The position numbers and the translations under genes were made by a program. Below, one piece after another: positions 46,601 to 56,063 of a DNA stretch of 64,000 bases. Below the pieces are notes generated by a model that had not been told where the DNA came from, searched no databases, and saw only the letters and a list, made by a program, of their open reading frames with translations. This DNA is from Cladocopium goreaui (taxonomy: Eukaryota; Sar; Dinophyceae; Suessiales; Symbiodiniaceae). The stretch's first letter is position 1; each line of letters begins with the position of its first letter. Location of the stretch: positions 342,440 through 406,439 of the forward strand of contig CAMXCT020003135.1 in the NCBI GenBank assembly GCA_947184155.2, given 5' to 3'.

Positions 46601-48470
46601 ATGGCGGGGGCATCCGCAGCAAGATCCTGAGTCGTTCGGAGTCGTTCGGAGTCATTCCAAGTCCTGGTCTGCAGCAGGGGCACTGGAGTAGCCTGAGAAG
46701 CCTGTGGATGACCATGCTGTTCATCATCTGTTCATCCATGTCTGCAAGCAGAAATTTTGCACTGAGGTTTTTATAATGGACATGAAGGGGAAGGTGATAA
46801 TCAGTAATGACCTCAGACGTTAAAACTGGCACAGCCGGGTGGAGAGGGACGGCCTTTTCAGGTCGGAATTATAGAGGCGAGGTGCCAATGAACATCACCG
46901 AGAGGCAGCATCCTGTCCGATCTTGACAAGCTCCGAAGTTGAGCAATGATAATGACACGAATGACACGAATCGCACGTAATGACGTAGACGTGGATGGTA
47001 GTTGGTCATGCAGAAAAGGCCAAAGACTCTTGTCACCATGCGCTGGTCCTCTTCCATTTCTTACATCTTGTATGCTCTTTGAGGTTCATCCTGTGCGTGT
47101 AAATTTCCTAGGCATGTAGATCATTGACGTTAGACTCTGTTAGACTGTGGCAAAAGCGAAAGGGAACCTCTAACCTCTTGGGTTGGCACTCTGCGTAAAA
47201 GTGTATTTACGATTCTGTCTCAGTCACATGGTCCGAACATGTCGACACATGTCCTAACTGTGTTTGTCGACACACATTCAGTGAAGTTTTTGTCAAGTTC
47301 TTCTTCGCATCACATCTGGTGTACCGCCTGTGCAGGTTTCAACAGCACGTCATAGACGCTGAGGACGCCACCACCAAGCCAGTTTTCTGTGAGGACTGCC
47401 AAACTGTTACATAGCATTCCTGGCCGGCCCTATAATTGACTAATTGACCTCAGAAAAGAATTCTATAAATAAATCAAATCCTATGAATCTATAGATTCCT
47501 GTAGAATTGCTTCGCACACTTTCTAGCAAGAGGCCTAGATTGAAGTCAAGTGAAAGCTGCAAGATGCTGCAAGCAAATGATCAGCAAATGAGAGCAAGCT
47601 ACAGAGCTAATCGGTTAATGTAATCTAATGTCATTCATAATGTCATTCATAATGTGATCTAATGTCTTAGTGCTCCTAGTTACTCCTAGTGACTCCTAGT
47701 GAGCAGAGGACGGCATCAGTTTTGCCTGGATCCAGCAGCTTGGCAGCCAGAATTGGCACTGACAATACCTGGAGAGATTCTGCTTGGCAGTCCGCATGCT
47801 ATTTGTCAGTTTTGCTTTTTGTGCTTTTATCTGCTTTTTTGATATTTGTTTTTCCTTCAATCAGAGCTCAGGTACAACAACCTGTACTTGCTAGTCCAAG
47901 CCTCGCCATTTGCAGAGATCTTCATGCAACCTCAACATGATGCCATTTCAGATGCCCTTTTAGCTTTCTGAAGTTTTGACCTGACATCCGTCCTTTGATT
48001 TGTCGTAAGGCTGTCACTCAGAGGAACTCAAATGCAACTCTGATTGTGGCCTTTCTCTACCGCTTGGCAGAGGCCCGGGAAGTACCAAAAGCTCGCCAGT
48101 AATATGAGGTAAATGGATGTAAATGGCGCATGACCACATAGAATGACATACGATGACGTACAAGGAAATATATATAGACTTGTTTTATCACGAAAGCTAG
48201 CGTCAGCTAGCTGGAGTCTTCTTGCTTTAGCAAGTATTGGGGGGGCTGCTCAAGGACATCACGTGATTTTTCACGCGAAAGGGGGGCCCCCCCCCCTCCC
48301 CCACCACCACCACCATCACCACCATCACCACCATCACCATCACCATCATCATCATCATCATCATCGTCATCATCATCGTCATCATCATCGTCATCGTCAT
48401 CGTCCTCTCCCTCGTCCTCGTCCTCGTCATCATCATCATCCTCGTCATCATCATCATCATCATCATCATC

Positions 48471-48515
<45 letters not shown>

Positions 48516-49341
48516 CATCATCATCATCATCGTTATTCAATTACATTTTATCATTATTGGCAATTATTGTCATTATCACGAAAGCTAGCGTCAGCTCGCT
48601 AGAGCCTTCTTGCTTTAGCACGTATTCCGGGGCTCCCCAAGGACATCACGTGATTTTTCCCGCGAAAGGGCCCCCCCCTGCCCCCTCCCCCATATATATC
48701 ATTGTTATATATCATATATCAATATATCATTGTTGCATCCTCGTTGGGACGAACAATGCCGCGACACGATGATGACAGTCCTTCCGCAACTCACCTCTTC
48801 CCTTCCTTCTTTCTCCTACCCCGCTAGCTTTCGTCATCCACCCCCGGCCTCAAGTGACACCATGACGGGAACAGTGAACTTCATGAGGGGAGCAAGATGA
48901 AAGTCGATGATAATCAACATGGAGCTTGTGCAGTTTGTAGAGCTCGCACAAAGGAAGAGGGTGGATTCAAAGATCTATCAATGCATATCAATTTGATACC
49001 AATGCTATCAGATTCTTTCAGATCTCGTTTCAATTGATTCAATATCTTTCAAAAAAAGTAAAAAGATTCGAGTTTCTTTTAATATTTCCTCACCCGCGAT
49101 TCGAGGGTCTCAGGGCGAGTCGGCCTCGCAGCGGGCGCAGGTTCTCAGAGATTATTTCAACGAGCTCGAAGAGGAGAGCATAAAGGACCCGGTGACCCAT
49201 CCATTCCATGCCCATTCCATGCCCATTCCAGGCCCATTCCTTGCCCTAGTCAGCAGTCAGTTGCAATGAGAGGACAACTTTGTCATCACCTATGAGCTTT
49301 TAGATGAGATGATGGACAATGGTTACCCTCAGACCACCGAG
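46601..49341 (+). CDS. AP1M: AP-1 mu exons 1-9 (longin domain)
   Basis: Exons: 46601-46618, 46767-46803, 46862-46904, 47336-47413, 47720-47734, 47872-47904, 48024-48072, 49141-49185, 49273-49341. They encode residues 1-129, from MAGASA to NGYPQTTE. Exon 5 is a 15-nt microexon supplying part of YFAWIQ. It is required because exon 4 ends in phase after TA and exon 6 starts with G then TAC. Start chosen at the only ATG giving the family's MAGAS beginning. Confidence 0.9.
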
Positions 49342-52300
49342 GCTTGAAATTGGACCGCAGTTTTGGCGTTCACCACTTTTCTTAGGCAGCGATATTCTAG
49401 TGTTTCACGCTCAGCCAGGGCAGAAAACATTAACCTCAATTCTTGATGAACAATTCATGCCACTGGCCCCTGGTCTTGAGTATCAAGGAGCAAAATTGGC
49501 AGTCCTGAAGTGTCATGAAGTGTGTTGAGATCATTGATTTTTGTTTTCTTGCAGCCTGATCATTGCACGTCACACTTCTCTTGTCCACGTTTTTGTCTTT
49601 TTGTGGATGTCACTATATAATTATAAGAGAGCAAGAGCCAGCAGGTGAGTTCCAGGGTGGCCAGGGTGGCCGTTCTCCACGTTTTTATTCAGTTGTCACT
49701 CGGTTTGCAATTCAAGCAGCGCAAGGTCAAGATTCTGCGAGAGTATATCAAGACTCAGTCTCATCAGCATCGGCCTCAGTGAAGCTCTCAATACAATGAG
49801 AAACGTCAAGAAACACAGGATTATTGAAGGGAAACCATTGATTTTGGAGATTGACATGTACCAATACAGCTCTTGATGCTCCTCATTTTTTTTGAGCCTT
49901 TCTGGAGTTCGGTCCTATCTTGCATGGCCGTTTCAGATGCAAGAATGATCTAAAATCTTTTGGGCAAAGTGCAAAGACAGACTAGAGATGACAAATCAAC
50001 AGTCCTGTAGCACTCTGCTTATTTTTGCATCAGCCGCTGGGAGGGCTCTGTAGAGTTCCGCCTGTCCAAGGCTCTCGGTTGAGCAGATGAGACCGCCAAC
50101 CGCAGTAACCAATGCAGTGACGGGGGCCACAGAACAGTGACAGACAGATACAGAGAATGTTGCTTTTTGTTGCGGGACATTTGCTTTTTGTTGTACCAGG
50201 ATTGTACCATCTTGGGATTCTGCAGATTCATTGTTTCAACTTGAGGACGAGCGATGCCGGTGAGTCAGGTCATTGAGAGTTGGTGTTTGTGTCTTGAATG
50301 AGTAAGGTCCTGGCGATCTGATGGCATCAAACACAAGAAGAACGAGATCTTCCTGGATGTCGCCCCTTCCTTTTGTAACAAGGGGTTCCGCGTCACCCAA
50401 TCTGATGGCATAGAACATGCTGCTCCATATGATGTGCCCTTGTCAAAGCCTTTCACTATGCCCTGAAGTGGCCCTGAAACATGGCACAGAAGCGTGGCAC
50501 TGAATGGCACTGAGTGGCGCTGAGGTCGAACGTTTGAACCTCTTGGTTTCTGCGAACGGCTCTGTGCTGCGATCAGAGATCTTGGGAGCTCTGAAGATGA
50601 AGCTGCAGCCTGAGCCGAAGAGTGTACCGGGTACAACTGGTACACTTGCTTGAGGTGGATAGGTTAGGGATACATAAGGTGCATAGGTTACATAGAACTG
50701 TTCTGCGTTTGACGAATATGTAGTACCTTGTAGTAAGGTGAAGTATATAATACATGCATTTAGTAAAAAACTCATTTGCCACGACGCTCGTTGTGGCTGA
50801 AAACGAGGTAAGGAAAGGTGTTGTTTGTCACACCTAGGGTTCAATTGTGTCATGTCTATCTTTCCTGACTTTTCCAACTTCAAAATTTATCTGGCAAGGT
50901 CTTACCTTTCTGGAATGCCTGAGCTGAAGCTGGGTCTGAATGACAAGCTTCTGTTTGAGGCTTCATGTGGGAATCGTGCACAAATTGAACACACTGCGAG
51001 TCATGAATCAAAGGAACTTAAACTTTTCAAACATTCGTGTCAATTCAGCGAACCCCCATGGATCACGATGACCAAGTGAAAACAGCACAGCAAAATCTAT
51101 TTGTGTCAATTGATGTCAAATGTCGTGTATCTGTATGCCGCAAACATAATTGTATATAATGATACTTTGAAATATACATTGTTGCATAGTTACATGTTAC
51201 AGTATTATATACTACAGTATTATGTTGTATCTGCACATCAAATGTGAGATCAGGCAACTGGAAGGCCTGTAGCCAAAGGAAAGTCAGTGGAAATGGAGGC
51301 GCAAATTGTGAAGTGGAGAGCTGACTCGTCAGGCTTTTCCATTGAGAATTGAGTTCCAATTTTTCCCATCACTAAAAAATGGACATCTAACGAAAATACC
51401 AGTGTCTGCAGTGTCTGCAGTGTCTGCAAGTCTTGCCAGGACATTAAGTTCCACCAGTGTGTGCAGCTTGCACGCTTTGAGAATGATCGCACTATATCTT
51501 TCATTCCGTCCAGAACTCAGAGTTAGCCAAGTGTGTTTCAGAAGGCTCGACACAAATGGCACCAACTTTTTTTGAATCGGCAGAGACGTCTTGAATCATC
51601 TGCATCTTTCATGTCTTCTCCGAAACCCTGCTCCAATTTGAAAGCCCGAGCTAGACAGTTTCTGACAGTTTCTGACAGTTTCTCAGGCCAGATGGTGAGT
51701 TTGAGCTCATGAGCTACCGGCTGAACACGCATGTCAAACCTTTGATATGGGTAGAGGCAACAGAGTTTGGCATGGCCTTTTGAAAGTGCTGAGTGCATCT
51801 GAATGCAATAGGAGAAAGTTTGGGAAAGCAAACCCTTCTTCTCCTTCTCCTTCTTCTCTTCACATCTCTTCTCTTCACTCTTCTCATCTCTTCATGTTTG
51901 CTTTGCCGGTGTCAGGCCGTGGTGGATCCAGGTCACTCGCGGTCGCGGATTGAGTCACTTGGTCCGAAGGTGTTGCGTCCAGCATTTTTGTGAGTCTCGG
52001 CTTTGCCTTTTGATGCCTTTTGCAATTGCGAAGGTACATGATCAAAGCAAAGTCCCAGTTCAAATCGTCCGGATCCCACTGTCAACCTGAACAACTCGCC
52101 TCCATGGCAGATTCAGTATGAGATGTGAGGAGATGTCATGTCGAAATGTGTCCACTTCGCTTTGAGGCGCAGCGTTGCAAACAACGTAGAGATCCACATT
52201 CCGGTGCCCTCGGACGTGGACTCGCCATCCTTCAAAACGTCCATTGGCACTGTGAGATATATCCCAGATCAGGCGGCCAACGCTGCAACCCGCTGAGTGT

Positions 52301-53599
52301 TGGCAGTGCAAGGGACGGTGTTCACTTGTCTGTAGAAGATTGTGGAAGATGTGGAAGGACCTTTCTTTTGGTTGTATCTGTTCAAAGCAATTCAACAATG
52401 GAAAAAGAAACAATGATGTTTACACGATGTATTTATATTATTTTATATTATTTATGCATCGAGGTACATGGTCTAGTGAGGACATTGCCTTGCAATGCGT
52501 TTCACATCATTTCACCATGAGTTTCGGAGAGCTCCAGGATTGTATCGTGTGGAGCATCAAGCAGTTTCAGGGTCGGGGGCACAGCTGCAGCCTCCACCTC
52601 GATGTCGGAACACAACGACGGAAAGGTCAAAGATGTGTTTTTTTCTTGCACTTTTTAAAATTCACATTACGTCCCTGGTCGACATGATTTCTCACTGTAA
52701 TGGTTTCCACATTTGCACTTACCTTCTTGGTTCCTCTGCATTCGAACTTGAGAGGTCAAAAAGACTTCATTATGACGGCCAATTTCGGGCTACCATCTGT
52801 CGGTGCAGAGAACAGAGATGCCTACATGAAGGACCTGGTTGATGCATTTGATGCATGTGTGTGACAGTCTTGTGCTTTCCCAGTGTGAGTAGATGTCTTG
52901 TATTTACTTTGATACTTTGATATACTTTGTCATTCTCATTATAACCAACCAGTGTGGCAACAGTATGCAGCCTTTTCTTGTCGACCCAACTGCAAGGCGC
53001 CCATGTCGGTGAAGTTTGAAATCCCTTACTTTACCGTGTCGGGTGTGACTGTGAGGCAGGGTCAAACCCAGATGAAACGGTGAGAACTGTGACACACCGG
53101 GGCATCTGGCTGCCAGGTATCTGAAGATTGTGGAGAAATCCGGTTACCAGGCACTGGCTTAATAGATCTTAATAGTAATGGAAGACTTACAACATATTTG
53201 CCATATGTATGTATACATATATTATAATATGTATAGATGGATGGATGGATGGATGGATAGATAGGTAGATATATAGATAGGTAGGTAGATAGATAGGTAG
53301 ATAGATGGCTGGATTGATGGATGGATGGATGGATGGATGGATAGACAGATGGACAGATGGGTGTTAGGTAGATAGATAGGTGGGTAGGTTCGTAAATAGA
53401 TAGATAGATGATGATATTGTTTCAGTTGACATGCTGATGTCCTGCTTCCAGAAGCTGTGAATCTGGTTCTTCTTTGAAACGCGCACTACTTATTTGTTTC
53501 CTAGGGTAAAACGTCACATAGAGAACTTGTGAGGCGCTCCCTTGGGTGCGATACATCACCCAGAATGGTGACTACCAGCTTCGAATGGCATGGACCTAA
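46601..53599 (+). CDS. AP1M: AP-1 clathrin adaptor medium (mu) subunit, 25 exons
   Basis: The predicted protein is 432 residues, the normal size for AP-1 mu. The subunit is part of the AP-1 complex on trans-Golgi and endosome membranes, where it recognises Tyr-x-x-hydrophobic sorting signals and links cargo to clathrin. An N-terminal longin-like domain (about 1-140) is followed by a linker and the mu homology domain (about 160-432). Family signatures: MAGASA start, KGKVIIS, RNYRGEVPMN, YELLDEMMDNGYPQTTE, SWRSDGIKHKKNEIFLDV, SGMPELKLGLND, FENDRTISFIPPDGEFELMS, VKFEIPYFTVSG and PWVRYITQNGDYQLRM. Signal-pocket residues are conserved: F174 and D176 (NEIFLD), W415 and R417 (PWVRY). Wording is closest to apicomplexan/alveolate mu1, as I recall those proteins. 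The spliced length, 1299 nt, is an exact multiple of three with one terminal stop (TAA 53597-53599). Nothing is missing, so the gene should be functional. Confidence 0.96.
48188..48690. repeat. Intron 7 direct repeats flanking a CAY microsatellite
   Basis: A ~105-bp block starting TCACGAAAGCTAGCGTCAGC and containing AAGGACATCACGTGATTTTT occurs at about 48188 and 48576. Each ends in a G/C homopolymer run. Between them lies (CAC/CAT/CGT)n at about 48300-48535. The long Asp/Met/His peptides predicted here are repeat translation. Confidence 0.85.
49726..53599 (+). CDS. AP1M: AP-1 mu exons 10-25 (linker and mu homology domain)
   Basis: Exons: 49726-49766, 50071-50118, 50307-50361, 50525-50601, 50899-50959, 51254-51298, 51440-51507, 51687-51756, 51916-51953, 52034-52066, 52167-52272, 52538-52571, 52755-52831, 52997-53055, 53117-53150, 53534-53599. 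They encode residues 130-432. Exon 12 carries F174 and D176; exon 25 carries W415, R417 and the stop. The least certain edge is the end of exon 22 (residues ENRDAYMK before a GA donor), because this loop varies between species. Confidence 0.9.
53215..53410. repeat. GGAT/GATA tetranucleotide microsatellite (intron 24)
   Basis: (GGAT)n and (GATA)n tracts interleaved with GGTAGATA, inside the last AP-1 mu intron. Confidence 0.95.
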
Positions 53600-54755
53600 A
53601 TGTGTTTGGAAGTGACGACATATGTGCTTTGCAGGCTCTGCAGTCCTTGAGAACATCAAAGATCCGAGATCCGAGTTCTGGTGATTCCTTGTGAACCGTG
53701 TGAGGTGTAAAAGCCACCATGGCTGGTGTCTCAGCTTTTGTTTTATTACGCCCACCCCGAAACACAGACATGAGTGAACAGACTCCTTTGGCAAAAGCTG
53801 AAAAGAACTAACATGAGCTAACATTCCATTATGGTCCTACACACTCTATACATCTCTATATAGTCTTTACATTTTATGACTTTTTGCAAAAATTATCACT
53901 TCCATTCTCTCACGACTGCTTTGATGTTCCGTTTCAGGATGCGCCTCACAGTAGCGCTGGCTGCGCTGTGCAGCTGATGTCTCATGTTTCTCATGTTTCT
54001 CATGTTGTCTCATGCCAATGCCGCGTGCAGAACTTGGCGCCATGAGGATAATCTTCGAATCGTTCGAAATCACGCCATTTGAGATTGAATTATATTGATA
54101 GTTCGGTTGTGCTATAGTCGTCTCTTCCAAGGTCTCTTTTCGTTTCAAATCCCGTACTTATCTATCTTAAAATATCTTAAAGGCTTTGCAGCACACGTTC
54201 AGTTCAGAGACCTGTGGATTTCCTTTTGCAAGTACTCAACTCATTGGCGTAAACGAAACGGGACCTTTTGGAAGAAACGCAGTAAAGTCAATCAAGTCAA
54301 TAAAGTCAATAGACCATGATAGACTCTGATAGACTCTGATAGAGCATTCTTGTTTCAACATGTTTTTGGTTGACAAATTTTATTCAAAGCTGATCCAAAG
54401 AGGAGCGTTGCATGGCCTCAGTGCAGCTCGAGTTCTTTCGAGCTCAAAAAGTGTCGAGAGCTGTGGATTTGCAGATTTCGACGCCTCGGTGTGCTTCGCA
54501 CGGCTGCAATTCGCTTGAACGAGCGCTAGCTAATCAGCTTGCAGCTTGCAAAAAGATGCAAAAAGATGCAAAAAGATACGAAGATCAAAGAGGGTCAAAG
54601 AGAACTCAGCTTACTTTGTACGATACCTTTGCCTTGGTTCGCATGCTCTTACCATATCTATCCATATCTTACATTATTTTACCTTGCATTGTTTTGTTCA
54701 ATTCATTTTCCTAAAAAGAGTGAACTTTGAAAGACTAAAGCATTAGTGCTTCCAG
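53600..54755. other. AP-1 mu 3' flank and unassigned sequence
   Basis: Follows the AP-1 mu stop. No further gene is recognised. Short ~10-11-bp triplications occur at about 53977 (TCTCATGTTT), 54286 (AGTCAATAA), 54320 (GATAGACTCT) and 54548 (AAAAAGATGC). Upstream exons of the EF-hand gene may be hidden here. Confidence 0.4.
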
Positions 54756-55110
54756 GAGCATGGCAAGATTTTTGAGTTTCTTGACCACGACAAGAATGGT
54801 CTGGGCCTTGATCAGGGTTTGTCCAGTGACAGAAGTGACAGCTCCTGCGTTAAATTATGTTAAATGAATATAAATGAATCGCATTGTTAGATGATTTCAA
54901 GATCTTCAGAGAACTTCGGCAGGAAGTGGATGCTCAAATATCTCAGATGCTGTTCAAATGGGACTCCATGTAGCCGTGTAGCTGCTATGTAGCTGCTACA
55001 ACGCAGCTCTACGAGGCTTGGTGTCGTTGGATGAGTTCCACACGGCGATTGAAGCTGCTGCACCCGTGAAATCCCTGGAGGAGAAGGGTTTTCAGAAACA
55101 CAAAAAACAG
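54756..55110 (+). CDS. Partial EF-hand (calcium-binding) protein gene
   Basis: At least two exons are visible. Exon 54756-54816 (CCAG|G acceptor, G|GT donor) encodes FEFLDHDKNGLGLDQ, a calcium loop of D-x-D-x-N-G form. Exon 55016-55110 (CGAG|GC acceptor, CAG|GTATGAG donor) encodes GLVSLDEFHTAIEAAAPVK, the second half of another EF-hand loop (G-x-V-S-x-x-E-F). Between them, about 54905-54969, RELRQEVDAQISQMLFKWDS looks like the helix leading into that second hand, but I could not fix its splice edges. EF-hand proteins are Ca2+ sensors or buffers; the exact member cannot be named. The gene is interrupted at 55145 by a retroelement, and later exons may lie beyond 63106. Confidence 0.65.
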
Positions 55111-55144
55111 GTATGAGAAGAATGGTATATACATGTATATATAT

Positions 55145-55183
55145 GACTTGTAACTTTGAAACATGGTGGCCGTTGCTCAAGAT
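55145..55183 (+). repeat. Split direct repeat A1
   Basis: 39 bp starting GACTTGTAACTTTGAAAC, identical to A2 at 62931-62969. Confidence 0.9.
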
Positions 55184-55184
55184 A

Positions 55185-55484
55185 ATGCCTCCGTGGGTGC
55201 CTGACCTTTTGCGGTTGTTGTCCCTTGGTGGCTCCAGTCAGTGGTTTGGGCTTGCTTGTCCGGCACATTGTTCTCTGTCGTGGCCATACCTTGCTGCGAT
55301 TTTTGTGTCTGGTTTGTCACTTGGATTCCTATCTGCTGTCCTTGCTTTTGGAATTTTCCTCTGGCCTTGGATTTGCGGTCATCCTGCCAACCTTGTGACT
55401 CCAACCACCATTCAGGTCCCTCAGCCCACTCGCCTTGCGGCTTACTTGCATGAGCGCACTGCACATTCTTATCGCCACGATTAG
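55185..55484 (+). CDS. ORF0: small hydrophobic protein of the YR retroelement
   Basis: ATG two bases after A1, 99 codons, overlapping the start of ORF1 by 35 bp. One strong membrane segment (AAIFVSGLSLGFLSAVLAFG) is followed by a Pro/Thr-rich tail. It is not a known part of DIRS-like elements. It could be a real small membrane protein, an upstream ORF, or chance. Confidence 0.35.
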   Translation: MPPWVPDLLRLLSLGGSSQWFGLACPAHCSLSWPYLAAIFVSGLSLGFLSAVLAFGIFLWPWICGHPANLVTPTTIQVPQPTRLAAYLHERTAHSYRHD

Positions 55485-56061
55485 AACAGCTGTGCTCTCA
55501 TTGCGTGCTCTTGCTGACAGCCTGGAGGCTGCTGTGCGTCAAGCGGAAAGACAACCTCAGGATCTGGAAAGAGCCTCTTCTCCTCCGGCTTCTGATTTTG
55601 GCTGGGACCGCGTGTCCTCAGCCCCTTCTGCTGAGCCTGAACTTCCAGCCCCAGGCCCTTTGCCTGGTGTCCAATTCAACAACTACGACGCGATTGCTGG
55701 CAGCCTTACAGGAGCTCCTCCTGCTGCTTTTGATTTTTGTGGCCGACTTACTGGATCCGATCAGTCAGTGCGCCAGAGGATTCAAAGAGCTTGGGAAGCA
55801 GGTTTGTGGGCTCGTGCAACTTTGGAGGGGAAGATTGAGAAGCCTAGACCAACTCCAGCTCTCAACATCAAGGCTACGATCTACGTGGTGCTTCGTGCTC
55901 CTGGCCTTCTGCGTCCTGTTGCTGTCACGAGTGCGGCCGAGTACTACCGAGTGCTCCCCAGGTTCTCGCCTGGATCAGTGTCCCATTCCTTCCCATCTCA
56001 GGGAGAAGCAAAGACCTACTGCCTTGCTGCTGGAGTTGAATTCCCTGCTCTTTTGCAATAG
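55450..56061 (+). CDS. ORF1 of the YR retroelement (203 aa)
   Basis: ATG 55450 to TAG 56061, then two bases to the ATG of ORF2. The N-terminal half is hydrophilic and Pro-rich. The C-terminal half (about 144-195: IYVVLRAPGLLRPVAV, then SHSFPSQGEAKTYCLA) faintly resembles the small viroplasmin/RNase H1 N-terminal nucleic-acid-binding domain; this is a weak visual match. It may be a Gag-type or RNA-binding factor. Confidence 0.6.
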   Translation: MSALHILIATIRTAVLSLRALADSLEAAVRQAERQPQDLERASSPPASDFGWDRVSSAPSAEPELPAPGPLPGVQFNNYDAIAGSLTGAPPAAFDFCGRLTGSDQSVRQRIQRAWEAGLWARATLEGKIEKPRPTPALNIKATIYVVLRAPGLLRPVAVTSAAEYYRVLPRFSPGSVSHSFPSQGEAKTYCLAAGVEFPALLQ

Positions 56062-56063
56062 CG

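Larger units (their letters stand above)
46619..53533 (+). other. AP1M: 24 introns of AP-1 mu: GC, GA and GT donors
   Basis: Donors in order: GC, GT, GC, GC, GC, GC, GC, GA, GC, GC, GA, GC, GC, GC, GC, GT, GC, GT, GT, GC, GT, GA, GC, GC. That is 16 GC, 5 GT and 3 GA. All acceptors are AG and all but the one before exon 5 (AG|T) are AG|G. Most introns are 58-431 bp; intron 7 (48073-49140) is 1068 bp because of a repeat block. I see no consistent branch-point motif. Confidence 0.85.

Noticed and set aside
48143-48772. His/Asp/Met-rich ORFs
   Set aside because: They are trinucleotide-repeat translation inside AP-1 mu intron 7.
52340-52842. 115-aa plus-strand ORFs over AP-1 mu exons 21-22
   Set aside because: They are in the wrong frame relative to the AP-1 mu exons and run through introns.
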